This document shows positions 16,828-24,928 of a stretch of 44,858 nucleotides of DNA, piece after piece. The DNA is taken from assembly GCF_900094545.1 (NCBI RefSeq), contig NZ_FMAH01000053.1:1-44858 (forward strand). The letters run 5' to 3'. The position numbers and the translations under genes were made by a program. The notes under the pieces were generated by a model that was given only the letters and a program-made list of their open reading frames with translations, made no database searches and had not been told where the DNA came from. This stretch comes from Martinezella miluonensis (lineage in GTDB: Bacteria; Pseudomonadota; Alphaproteobacteria; Rhizobiales; Rhizobiaceae). Numbering within the stretch: position 1 is the stretch's first letter; each line of letters starts with the position of its first letter.

Positions 16828-17689
16828 GAGAGAGCTCCGACTGCCTATTCTCCTTGGCCATGAAGCCAAGCGCGTGGCAGGTGCTGATGACATGCGTTCC
16901 GGCTTTTTCCTGCTCTTCCTTGATCTGATCGTGAAGAGCAGGCAGCTTCGTCCAGTGCGTGCGCGGGCGATAGTGATGCTCGGCGTGATAGCCGTTGCCG
17001 AACCAGAGCCAGTTGTAGAACGACTTGTGGCTGGAAACGCCCCAGGCGATCGGCTCGTCCGGATCGCCGTTCAGATGCTCGTAATAGCCGTTGAGCGACG
17101 ACAGGCAATTGCCGAGATAATAGAAGGGCACGAAGAACAGCACGGCCTTCCAATCATAAAGAAGCGCTGCAGCTGCAAGGCCCAGGAAGAAGAAGAGTTC
17201 GAACCGGCCCCAGGCCGCATCGAAGGGACGGTTGCGCGCGATGGCCTTGTGGATATCGCCGAGACTGTCGCGGAAGAAGCTCAGGAACGTATAAGACCAA
17301 ACGTTTTCCGGCTTGCCGTCGTGACCGTGGCGATAGATCGACAAAAGATCGACGGTATCGCCCTTTTCGTCCGGCCGGTCGCTGTTGCCGGAGTGATGGC
17401 GCATATGCACCCAGTGATAATAGGTCTGCGAAAAGCCGATCGCGACGGATTCCAGCAGGCTGAAGCCATAATTCATCCACCGCGGCTTGAAATAGGGCGT
17501 GTGAATGAAATTGTGCGAAATGCTGTTGATGTTCCAGGAGATCGATACGGCATATAGGCAGCCGAGGACGACCGAAAGCCACAGGGGGCGGCTTTCGAAG
17601 CCGACGATCAGATAGACGTCGAAAGCGAGATGCGCGACGGCAGCCAGGACCGGCGCCACATCCCATCTGGTGTGCGCAAATATTTTCAT
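16817..17689 (-). CDS. Membrane fatty acid desaturase/hydroxylase
   Basis: 290 residues with three histidine boxes of the di-iron membrane desaturase family: HNFIH (59-63), HWVHMRHH (92-99) and HAEHH (235-239), separated by hydrophobic hairpins. Members desaturate or hydroxylate acyl chains at the cytoplasmic face, using O2 and electrons from ferredoxin or cytochrome partners; none is encoded nearby. The start ATG overlaps the upstream stop (ATGA, 17686-17689). Within the operon it could make the double bond used by the Cfa-like enzyme or hydroxylate an acyl chain. Confidence 0.88.
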   Translation of the reverse strand: MKIFAHTRWDVAPVLAAVAHLAFDVYLIVGFESRPLWLSVVLGCLYAVSISWNINSISHNFIHTPYFKPRWMNYGFSLLESVAIGFSQTYYHWVHMRHHSGNSDRPDEKGDTVDLLSIYRHGHDGKPENVWSYTFLSFFRDSLGDIHKAIARNRPFDAAWGRFELFFFLGLAAAALLYDWKAVLFFVPFYYLGNCLSSLNGYYEHLNGDPDEPIAWGVSSHKSFYNWLWFGNGYHAEHHYRPRTHWTKLPALHDQIKEEQEKAGTHVISTCHALGFMAKENRQSELSHES

Positions 17690-18039
17690 AATCCGGTAAC
17701 TCCCACGCAAGCCACGCCGGCGGTGACGAAAAACACGCCCGTCGCGTGACGCAAGTTGATATGTTCTTTAAAAATGACGGCACCAGCGAACACGATGACG
17801 ACGTAGCTCAGTGCCATGAGGGGAAAGGCGATGGTGAGAGGAACACTCTCCAGAACGGCAGTCCAGCCAAATAGCTCAACAGCCCAGAAGATGATACCCA
17901 GCCAGGTCACGGGCTTACCCATCGCGGCAACCAGCGTATGCGCGCTCGCAGATTGCTTGAAGCAAACTTCGCGAGCCGTTTCCGCCAGCACGCAGAAGAG
18001 TATGAGCCCAAGCATGGGAAGGGTCAGGCTGCCGGTCAT
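17686..18039 (-). CDS. Half-size SMR/DMT transporter (ArnE/ArnF-like)
   Basis: 117 residues that are almost wholly four transmembrane helices (about 5-25, 45-65, 70-92, 98-115). A Glu sits in helix 1 (CVLAETAREVCFK), similar in place to the essential Glu of EmrE, and there is a second in helix 2 (AVELFGW). Proteins of this size act as dimers; the second half-size transporter of the operon (14401-14886) is the natural partner. Start and stop both overlap neighbours by four bases, the tightest coupling in the operon. A lipid-flipping role is inferred from ArnE/ArnF and the enzymes around it. Confidence 0.8.
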   Translation of the reverse strand: MTGSLTLPMLGLILFCVLAETAREVCFKQSASAHTLVAAMGKPVTWLGIIFWAVELFGWTAVLESVPLTIAFPLMALSYVVIVFAGAVIFKEHINLRHATGVFFVTAGVACVGVTGL

Positions 18040-18989
18040 TCCATATACTCCGCCAGAACCTCCAGCAGCGCGTGATTGGCCGCACTGTTGATGTTTCTGG
18101 TCTTTTCAGGCCCCTGCCGGACACGAGGCTGATCGATGAAAATCTCAGCTCGCTTCATGAATTGGGTCCGCAGGCCGCCAGCATAACTCGGAACAGAATA
18201 ATCGCCTATGACATCAGCGCCTATGATGCGGTGACGGCTGCCGATTTCGCTGATCAGAGCCAAAAGATAGGGCAGCCGCATGCGGCCCTGATCCCAATTC
18301 GTCACGGCGTCGTCTGCGGCCAGCACGTCCTTGTCGATCGTCACATACACGGCTTCGGTGCGAATGCGGCTGAGCATCCGGTCGATGAAGTTCTCTTCGC
18401 CGATCTCCGAGATCGACTTCCAGTGCAAGGCTCCCCTTTCCTGCCGATAGCTGGCGCCATTGCCGTAATCGGCAAGAACGCGGCTCGGCGGGTGCTCGTA
18501 GGGGTAAAGCTCCAGCTTGCCTTCGCCGAGCCAGTGCAGGTTCGCACCCTTGCGCTCGGGACTGCGAAGATCATGGCTGCAGACACCGATCGTGATGACC
18601 TTCTGGATATTGGAGTTGGCAAGCGCGCTGTTGACCCAGGAGCCGCAATGCATGCCGCCGTCGAAGTTGACCCAGTCCGGATGGTTGTCGAAATGGATGA
18701 GAGTCGCGGGACCGGGTTGCCGCTCCAGCGCACCGTCGAGAAGCAGCGCTGTAATATGATGAAAGTCGCCGGACCCCATGAAGCAGAGTTGCGAGTCCTT
18801 GCCGGTTGCAGGCGTATTCTTGACGATTTCGCGGCCGAGATCGGCAAGGGCGCTCTGTTTGCCCCAAAGCCGGACCTCCCGCCCCGCGTCCTTGTCGAAA
18901 TACTGGTGCGCGCCCGCAAATTCGCAGGCGCGCACGAAGTCCGGCTGCAACTCCAATGCGTCATCGAGATGAAGAAGCAGGAGTTGCAC
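18036..18989 (-). CDS. Arginase/ureohydrolase-fold protein, divergent
   Basis: 317 residues with the metal-site motifs of arginase, agmatinase and histone-deacetylase-like ureohydrolases in the right order: GSGDFHH (72-78), DNHPD (101-105, arginase DAHxD) and TIDKDVL (217-223, arginase SxDxD). The six expected Mn ligands can all be placed, so it should be an active amidino- or amide hydrolase. The substrate loops do not match arginase or agmatinase as I know them (no DAHxDxN/T pattern). It starts four bases after the aminotransferase stop. Could release an amine from a guanidino or acylated precursor. Confidence 0.75.
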   Translation of the reverse strand: MQLLLLHLDDALELQPDFVRACEFAGAHQYFDKDAGREVRLWGKQSALADLGREIVKNTPATGKDSQLCFMGSGDFHHITALLLDGALERQPGPATLIHFDNHPDWVNFDGGMHCGSWVNSALANSNIQKVITIGVCSHDLRSPERKGANLHWLGEGKLELYPYEHPPSRVLADYGNGASYRQERGALHWKSISEIGEENFIDRMLSRIRTEAVYVTIDKDVLAADDAVTNWDQGRMRLPYLLALISEIGSRHRIIGADVIGDYSVPSYAGGLRTQFMKRAEIFIDQPRVRQGPEKTRNINSAANHALLEVLAEYME

Positions 18990-18993
18990 CGTC

Positions 18994-20415
18994 TTATCTC
19001 CGGGCAGCGCGCGTCAGAAGCTGATCGAGCAGTGCGAGCGCAAGGTCGATCTCTTCGCGGGTGATGAGCAGGTTCGGCGCGAAGGTGATGACGTTCTTGT
19101 GGTAGCCGCCGACGTCGAGCACGAGGCCGTAGGTCTTGGAACCAACCTGAAGGTCGCCCTTCATGCCTTCGTCGCACATCCAGTCCATCGTCGCCTTGCA
19201 CGGCGTGTAGCTGTCTTCCTTGCAGATTTCCATGCGCAGCGCGAGGCCGAGACCATCGACTTCGCCGACGATGGCATGGCGCTTCTGCAGCTGCTTCAGC
19301 CCGTCGAGGAAATGCGCGCCTTTCTCCATGATCGCAGCGCCGAAATCTTCCTCTTCCAGCATCTTCATCGTTTCGAGCGCAACGGCAGTGCCCATCGGGT
19401 TGCTGGCGAAGGTCGAATGCGTGGAGCCGGGCGGGAAGATGGTCGGGTTGATCAGCTCCTCACGAGCCCAGACGCCGGAAAGCGGGTTCAGGCCGTTGGT
19501 GATCGCCTTGCCGAAGACCAGCGCATCCGGCGAAACGCCGAAATGCTCGATCGACCAGAGCTTGCCGGTACGGTAGACGCCCATCTGGATTTCGTCGACG
19601 ACGAGCAGAATGCCGTGATCGTCCAGCACCTTCTTCAGTTCAACGAAGAAGTTCATCGGCGGAATAACGTAGCCGCCGGTGCCTTGGATCGGCTCGATGT
19701 AGAAGGCAGCATATTCGGACTTACCGGCCTTCGGATCCCAGACGCCGTTATATTCGCTCTCGAACAGGCGCGCGAACTTCTGGACGCAATAATGACCGTA
19801 TTCTTCCTTCGACATGCCCTTCGGGCCACGGAAGTAATAGGGGAACTCGACGAACTGCGCGCGGTCGCCGAAGTGACCGTAGCGGCGGCGATAGCGATAG
19901 CTCGAGGTGATCGCCGAAGCGCCGAGCGTACGGCCATGATAGCCGCCTTCGAAGGCGAACATCAGGCTCTTGCCGCCGGTGTAGTTACGCACCAGCTTCA
20001 GCGAATCCTCGACAGCCTGCGAGCCGCCGACGTTGAAGTGAACGCGACCCTTGTAGCCGAATTTGCTCTCGGCATCCCGGGCGATCATCGCTGCAAGCTC
20101 GACCTTCTCTCGGTGCAGATATTGCGAGGCGACCTGCGGCAACACGTCGAGCTGGCGATGAGCGGCAGCGTTCAGACGCTCGTTGCGATAGCCGAAATTG
20201 ACGGCGGAATACCACATCTGCAGATCGAGGAACGGCGTTCCCGTGCGATCATAGACAAAGGAGCCTTCGCATCCTTCGAAGAATTTCGGCTTGTCGGTAT
20301 AGTGAACCGTATCGCCATGGGAGCAATAGGCTTCTTCAAGAGCGCGCAATTCTTCTTCGGAGCGGACGGACGTCTCAGTCCGGCCACTGAAGGCTTCGGC
20401 TACATTCGTTTTCAT
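18994..20415 (-). CDS. Class-III PLP-dependent aminotransferase
   Basis: 473 residues of the class-III (omega/ornithine/diaminobutyrate) aminotransferase fold. PLP-phosphate loop GGSQAVEDSLKL (129-140), aromatic/ring contact FEGGYHGRTLGAS (154-166), Asp273 in VVDEIQMGVYRTGK and the Schiff-base Lys302 in VFGKAITNG. All catalytic residues are present. The family moves an amino group to or from a terminal carbon of ketones or aldehydes such as diaminobutyrate or ornithine semialdehyde. The donor cannot be read from sequence. Second gene of the operon, 20 bases after the HAD gene; it probably makes the amine that defines the product. Confidence 0.88.
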   Translation of the reverse strand: MKTNVAEAFSGRTETSVRSEEELRALEEAYCSHGDTVHYTDKPKFFEGCEGSFVYDRTGTPFLDLQMWYSAVNFGYRNERLNAAAHRQLDVLPQVASQYLHREKVELAAMIARDAESKFGYKGRVHFNVGGSQAVEDSLKLVRNYTGGKSLMFAFEGGYHGRTLGASAITSSYRYRRRYGHFGDRAQFVEFPYYFRGPKGMSKEEYGHYCVQKFARLFESEYNGVWDPKAGKSEYAAFYIEPIQGTGGYVIPPMNFFVELKKVLDDHGILLVVDEIQMGVYRTGKLWSIEHFGVSPDALVFGKAITNGLNPLSGVWAREELINPTIFPPGSTHSTFASNPMGTAVALETMKMLEEEDFGAAIMEKGAHFLDGLKQLQKRHAIVGEVDGLGLALRMEICKEDSYTPCKATMDWMCDEGMKGDLQVGSKTYGLVLDVGGYHKNVITFAPNLLITREEIDLALALLDQLLTRAARR

Positions 20416-20435
20416 TCTATGCCTCTCGGTCTAGT

Positions 20436-21119
20436 TCACGCTGTCTTGAAATGCGGCAGCGCACGGGAGCGTCGCTCGACGCTCGGGAGAACGGCTTCCA
20501 TCTTTGGAAGCAGATCAGAAAAGTCTTCGAAACCGACATAAGGAATGCCGTGTTCCTCGCAGTAATCGACAAGTTTGGCCTTCGCGAAAACGAGATCGAC
20601 CTTGTCGGAAACGCAGAAATCACTTCGCCCGTCACCGATATAGACCTGCAGGTCATTGCTATCGACAACACGGCACTTGCACACGCCGGCACCGGAGACA
20701 CAGCCGGTTGCCTGGAACGGCGGAAACAGCGAATAGGACTCGCGGCCCTGGGAAACGCTGCAGGTGAGCACGTTGGCCACGATCGGCAGGCTGTTTATAC
20801 CATGACGCGCCAGAATGCGGCGGATGAAATAATCCACACCGTCGCTGACGACGGTTACGGGCAATTCACCGCTGCGGCAATAAGACAGGAAGCCCTCGAA
20901 ACCCGGATCGATCGACACGGTGTCGAGAAACTGGTCGAGCTCCGCTCTGCTTGCCTCGATAAGAGCGATCTGCCGACGCATACATTCGCCGGAGCCGATC
21001 AGCCCCTGCTTCCAGAGCTGCTCAATATCTTCCCACTCGGAACCGGCGAAACGAGTCAACACCATATCCGTCGCGTCTTCGATGGAGATCGTTCCATCAA
21101 AATCGCAAAACACCTGCAT
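20436..21119 (-). CDS. HAD-IB (MtnX/phosphoserine-phosphatase-like) phosphatase
   Basis: 227 residues. HAD motif I DFDGT (6-10), motif II TVVSDG, a Lys in the VCKCRVV segment and motif IV YIGDGRSDFCVS are complete. It resembles the MtnX-like/phosphoserine-phosphatase branch, which removes phosphate from small hydroxyl compounds such as phosphoserine, phosphocholine or methylthio-sugar phosphates. ATG 21119 has AAAGGG at a proper distance; TTG 21158 is in frame but weaker. First gene of the operon and immediately downstream of the putative operator at 21183-21202. Confidence 0.83.
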   Translation of the reverse strand: MQVFCDFDGTISIEDATDMVLTRFAGSEWEDIEQLWKQGLIGSGECMRRQIALIEASRAELDQFLDTVSIDPGFEGFLSYCRSGELPVTVVSDGVDYFIRRILARHGINSLPIVANVLTCSVSQGRESYSLFPPFQATGCVSGAGVCKCRVVDSNDLQVYIGDGRSDFCVSDKVDLVFAKAKLVDYCEEHGIPYVGFEDFSDLLPKMEAVLPSVERRSRALPHFKTA

Positions 21120-21182
21120 AACATGCCCTTTCGCCTGATCCCCAGCTGCCTCTAACAACCTCGGATGAGCCGTGCATGAGGG

Positions 21183-21202
21183 GAAAATGAAGCGAAAATG
21201 AA
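21183..21202 (-). promoter_or_regulatory. Direct-repeat operator candidate for the operon (TTCATTTTC-GC-TTCATTTTC)
   Basis: On the minus strand two identical 9-mers TTCATTTTC (21202-21194 and 21191-21183) are separated by GC, giving an exact 11-bp period. OmpR/PhoB-type regulators, including PmrA, bind such tandem half-sites as head-to-tail dimers. The repeat lies 64 bp before the HAD start, inside the 103-bp gap after the sensor kinase; TTGTTAGAG about 26-33 bp downstream could hold a -10. The natural ligand is the OmpR-type regulator encoded just upstream (22596-23264), but binding is inferred. Confidence 0.6.
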
Positions 21203-21222
21203 AAACGCTGTGAAGTTGATTT

Positions 21223-22599
21223 TCAGCTCGCCAGCAATCTCAGGTCTACTTGAAGACCCTTGCTCCACCGTGGCGTCGAGAGTTTCACCGTAGCGGACAG
21301 ACGGTCAGCTGTATCGGCGACAATGGCAAGGCCGAGTCCGGCGCCTTCGGTATGAAGCGTGTTGAGTCTGTAGAACCGCTGGAACACCGCTTCCCGCTCG
21401 TGCGGGGGTATCCCCGGCCCGCTGTCACTGATCGAAATCTGGCCGACACCCTCTTCGGACGAAATCGAAACCCTGATCTCCCCGCCGACGGGCGTATATT
21501 TGATGGCGTTGTCCAGAAGATTGTTGATCATCATGCGCATCAGCGATTCATCCGTCTGCACCTGAACTGTCTGGTCGCCTTCCAGTACGATATCGAGTTC
21601 ACGATTGGTGATGATGTTTCCGAATTCGGCAAGCACCGACGCCACCAGATGGAAAAGCGTCACCGGCGTTGGATTGAGCGGGTGATGGCTCACCCTTGCC
21701 AGCTGCAGCAGCTGCTCAATCAGATGGGTGGCTTGGTTGTTGCTGGCGACGAGGTCGGCGATGATCGCCTGCCGTTCATGCTCATTGTCGCTGTTTCCGA
21801 GCAGCTGCAGCAGCAGTTTCACGCTGGCCTGCGGCGTGCGCAGCTGATGCGCGGCCAGATCCGAAAAACGCCGCTCCAGCGTTAGCGACCGCGCAAGCTT
21901 CTCCAGCAGCTGATTGATCGAACGGCCGAGCGGCAGGAGGTCACGCGGCAAGCTTTCGACGGGAATGGCCGAGAGATCGTCGGGCGAGCGGGTGCGGATC
22001 TGCCGCACCAACCCATGAATCGTGCGCAGGCCGCTATTGATGCCGAGCCAGATCAGAAAGCCGATGACCGGCACGAGTATCAGCAGCGGAAAGAACAGAT
22101 TGAGCAGAATGTTGGAAACGAGCGTTTCGCGAAGCTCGATCTTTTCCCCAAGCTCTATCACGATGGTCGAGTTCGGGATCGGCAGCGAATAGATGCGCCA
22201 ATCCTCCCCACCATAGGTCAGGGTCGTGAACCCCACCTTCTGCTGCGGTACATCGGAAAGGAAGGCCGTGCTGCTGTAGAAGCGGATACTGCCGTCGACC
22301 CAGGCGCGAAACATATGCGCATCGGCATAATCGTCGGCGTCTTCATTGAAGGCCAGCTGATTGTCCATGTTGAAGTCGATGTCGTCGATCTGCTTTGCGG
22401 CATGCCCGGGCGTCTTTTCCAGGGGGCGGCGCAGCAGGCTCCAGATGACATTGGCGTCGTCGATCAGCTGGGCATCGTAGATATTGTTGATCTCGCGCGT
22501 CGCACTGTTGAAGGCGAAGGCGCCGATCACGACGATCGTCACCACCACGACCGGCGCAATGCGGAGAAACAGCTTACGGGTGAGCGTGGAATTGTTCAT
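21223..22599 (-). CDS. Sensor histidine kinase (QseC/PmrB-like)
   Basis: 458 residues. Membrane helix 1 (about 11-31), periplasmic sensor (about 32-163), helix 2 (164-187), HAMP-like linker, dimerisation helix with phospho-acceptor His251 in FSDLAAHQLRTP, and an ATPase domain with N box NNLLDNAIKYTP, G1 ISDSGPGIP, F box FQRFYR and G2 GAGLGLAI. Residues 72-94 of the sensor are strikingly acidic (nine Asp/Glu in 23), reminiscent of PhoQ/PmrB metal- or peptide-sensing patches. Start overlaps the regulator stop (ATGA). The stop is 103 bp before the nine-gene operon, transcribed the same way. Confidence 0.93.
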   Translation of the reverse strand: MNNSTLTRKLFLRIAPVVVVTIVVIGAFAFNSATREINNIYDAQLIDDANVIWSLLRRPLEKTPGHAAKQIDDIDFNMDNQLAFNEDADDYADAHMFRAWVDGSIRFYSSTAFLSDVPQQKVGFTTLTYGGEDWRIYSLPIPNSTIVIELGEKIELRETLVSNILLNLFFPLLILVPVIGFLIWLGINSGLRTIHGLVRQIRTRSPDDLSAIPVESLPRDLLPLGRSINQLLEKLARSLTLERRFSDLAAHQLRTPQASVKLLLQLLGNSDNEHERQAIIADLVASNNQATHLIEQLLQLARVSHHPLNPTPVTLFHLVASVLAEFGNIITNRELDIVLEGDQTVQVQTDESLMRMMINNLLDNAIKYTPVGGEIRVSISSEEGVGQISISDSGPGIPPHEREAVFQRFYRLNTLHTEGAGLGLAIVADTADRLSATVKLSTPRWSKGLQVDLRLLAS

Positions 22600-23264
22600 C
22601 GCTCGATCATATACCCGACGCCGCGGATCGATTTGATGAAATCAGTGCCGAGCTTCTTTCTGAGATTGTAGATGGTCACTTCGATTGTGTTGCTCTCGAC
22701 GGTATTTTCGGCGTCATAGAGCGCGTATTCGATATCGTTCTTCGTGACGTAGCGGCCGCTGCGCTCCATCAGGAGCTTCAGAAGATGGAACTCCTTGGCC
22801 GTCGTATGCACCTGCGCGCTGCCCTTGCGCGCGACCATGGCGGAGGGATCGACCTCCACCTCGCCGCAACGAATGACGCTTTCGGTGCGGCCATCCCGCC
22901 GGCGGATGAGCGCACGCAGACGTGCCAGCAATTCGTCGAGATCGAACGGCTTGACCAAATAATCGTCGGCGCCCTCATCGAGACCCTCGACCTTCTGGCG
23001 CACGGAATCAAGCGCCGTCAGCAACAGGATCGGTACAGAATTGCCACGCTGGCGGACGCGTCGCAAGACCTCCATGCCGCTGAGCCGCGGCAGATTGATA
23101 TCGAGGATGACGGCCGCGAAATGCGAATGCTGGGCAGCTTCAAGGCCGGATTCGCCGTCGCGCATCCAGTCGACGCCATAGGCATGCTTCTCCAGGGCCT
23201 TTTTTAGTGACGATCCGAGGATATTGTCGTCTTCAACAAGCAAAACGCGCACGATCGACCCCAT
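22596..23264 (-). CDS. OmpR-family response regulator (QseB/PmrA-like)
   Basis: 222 residues: receiver domain with the acidic pair (LLVEDDN), phospho-acceptor Asp55 in VILDINLPR, Thr in LLLTALD and Lys in DYLVKPFD; then an OmpR winged helix (about 127-220) with TTAKEFHLLKLLMERSGRYVT and NTIEVTIYNLRKKLG, RGVGYMI. Such regulators bind 11-bp-spaced direct repeats; one sits at 21183-21202 before the HAD gene. Cotranscribed with and coupled to the kinase gene. Confidence 0.93.
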   Translation of the reverse strand: MGSIVRVLLVEDDNILGSSLKKALEKHAYGVDWMRDGESGLEAAQHSHFAAVILDINLPRLSGMEVLRRVRQRGNSVPILLLTALDSVRQKVEGLDEGADDYLVKPFDLDELLARLRALIRRRDGRTESVIRCGEVEVDPSAMVARKGSAQVHTTAKEFHLLKLLMERSGRYVTKNDIEYALYDAENTVESNTIEVTIYNLRKKLGTDFIKSIRGVGYMIER

Positions 23265-23411
23265 TCAGTCGAAAATTCTATAGTCGAGGCGGCCGCAATT
23301 GGAGCGGCCTTGTGGCAAAGCTATGACGGATCAATTCCGCATGGCAAGGGCGCCGTCTCCAGGATCGCGAAACATAGCGGGCCGAGACCCGCGTTCCGCA
23401 GCCCAAGACGG

Positions 23412-24821
23412 CTAGCGCAGCCGTCGCATGGACGCCTCCAACACGCCGAAGATCCGGGTGTCGGTGGATTGCGCAACATTGAAGCGCATGAAACTGCCGG
23501 CATTTTCAGCCACGCTGAAGACGTTGCCCGGCGCAAGGATGATGCCTTCGGCAAGGCAGGCGCGGGCGACATCGGCGGCATTTACACCCTCGGGCAGCCG
23601 GCACCAGAGAAACATGCCGGCTTGCGGCTTGAGCCAAGGAATGATGCCGATGGCTTCCAGCCGTGTTGCCACCTCGCTCATGGTCTTGGCAAGCCGAGCG
23701 CGCAGCGCCTCGACATGCTTGCGATAGCTGCCGTCCTTCAATGAGAGATAGACGAGTTCCGCCGACAATTGCCCGCAACTGAAGCTGCTGGCAACCTTCA
23801 GGTCGACGAGCCCGTCGATCCAGTCCCGCCTCGCCGCAATGAAACCGCAGCGCACCGAGGCCGAAAGCGTCTTCGAAAAGCTGCCGATATGGATCACCCG
23901 ATCAAGCCCGTCATAGGCGGCAAGCCGCGGCGCCGGGACATCCTCGAAATCGGCGAAAATATCGTCTTCGATGATGATCAGACCGGAAGCGTCGGCTAAC
24001 TTCAGCAGACGGTGCGCCGTCACCGGCGAAAGCGCTGCGCCCGTCGGGTTGTGGATGGCAGAATTGGTGATGTAGAGGCGCGGCCGATGCTGTTCCAGGG
24101 CCTGGCGGAACAGCTCGACATCCGGCCCGGTCGGCGTAAACGGCACGGTGACGACATTGGCCCGGTGCGCACGCAGCAGCGCATGGAAATTGAAATAGCA
24201 CGGGTCGTCCACCAGCACGGTATCGCCGGGTTCGAGCAGGAAGCGGCAGAGCAGATCGATCGCCTGCGTGCCGGACTCCGTCAACAATATCTGGTCTGGC
24301 GGCACGGTGATGCCATGGTCGCCCAAACGCCTGGCGAGCAGCTGCCGTAGCGGCGGCAAGCCGAGCGGCGTTCCGTAATTGGCCAGTGCCCCCATATCCC
24401 CCCGCGCCAGCGTCCGCATCGCCCGACGCAGTGCCGCCTGCGGGAACCAGGACGGCGGAAGCCAGCCGCAGCCGGGCTTCAATACATCATCACCCACCTC
24501 GAGCGATTGCCTGGAAATCCACAGCGGATCGACATTGCGATCCGATTTCGCTCCGGCCTCGGACAGCGACAGTGGCGGCAACGGACCGCACACGTAAAAT
24601 CCCGAGCCGGGCCGGGAGCGGATCACGCCCTCGGCGGCAAGCCGCTCATAGGCCTCGACCACAGTGGAGACAGATACCTGCATCGTCCTGGCAAAGCTGC
24701 GCACGGACGGCAGCCGCGCGCCCGGCATCAGGCTGCGGGTGGCGATGCGATCGGAGATTGCCGCCATCACCCCTTCGATACGCGTGCCGCCGACGGCACT
24801 CGTCACCGACAGATCATCCAT
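23412..24821 (-). CDS. MocR/PdxR-type regulator (GntR wHTH fused to aminotransferase)
   Basis: 469 residues. GntR winged helix (about 12-75: ISDRIATRSLMPGARLPSVRSFA, VSVSTVVEAYERLAAEGVI, RPGSGFYV) joined by a linker to a fold-type-I aminotransferase domain with the PLP lysine in IGSFSKTLSASVRCGF. MocR proteins use the PLP domain as a sensor of amino acids or PLP. ATG 24821 follows directly after the first candidate operator; the longer frame from 24929 would overlap the divergent gene. It is divergent to an EamA exporter, which it probably controls. Confidence 0.9.
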   Translation of the reverse strand: MDDLSVTSAVGGTRIEGVMAAISDRIATRSLMPGARLPSVRSFARTMQVSVSTVVEAYERLAAEGVIRSRPGSGFYVCGPLPPLSLSEAGAKSDRNVDPLWISRQSLEVGDDVLKPGCGWLPPSWFPQAALRRAMRTLARGDMGALANYGTPLGLPPLRQLLARRLGDHGITVPPDQILLTESGTQAIDLLCRFLLEPGDTVLVDDPCYFNFHALLRAHRANVVTVPFTPTGPDVELFRQALEQHRPRLYITNSAIHNPTGAALSPVTAHRLLKLADASGLIIIEDDIFADFEDVPAPRLAAYDGLDRVIHIGSFSKTLSASVRCGFIAARRDWIDGLVDLKVASSFSCGQLSAELVYLSLKDGSYRKHVEALRARLAKTMSEVATRLEAIGIIPWLKPQAGMFLWCRLPEGVNAADVARACLAEGIILAPGNVFSVAENAGSFMRFNVAQSTDTRIFGVLEASMRRLR

Positions 24822-24823
24822 CC

Positions 24824-24868
24824 GTACTGTACCTCTCACCATAACAGTTTGCAGAAATTGTACTGCAC
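24824..24868. promoter_or_regulatory. Two direct repeats in the MocR/EamA promoter region
   Basis: GTACTGTAC (24824-24832) and GTACTGCAC (24860-24868), eight of nine bases equal, same orientation, 36 bp apart. MocR regulators are known to bind direct repeats in the divergent promoter between their own gene and the target. The position between the MocR start (24821) and the EamA start (24929) fits. Confidence 0.5.
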
Positions 24869-24928
24869 TGTCTCTGGCTTGGCCAGACAAACTCTCCGAT
24901 ACCGCGAAAGCCAGAAGGAGCATGCGCA

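Noticed and set aside
13061..21119. Reading the nine-gene operon as ornithine-lipid or lysyl-phosphatidylglycerol synthesis
   Set aside because: No OlsA/OlsB pair and no MprF/LpiA-like protein are present, and the aminotransferase, ureohydrolase and HAD enzymes are not needed for either lipid.
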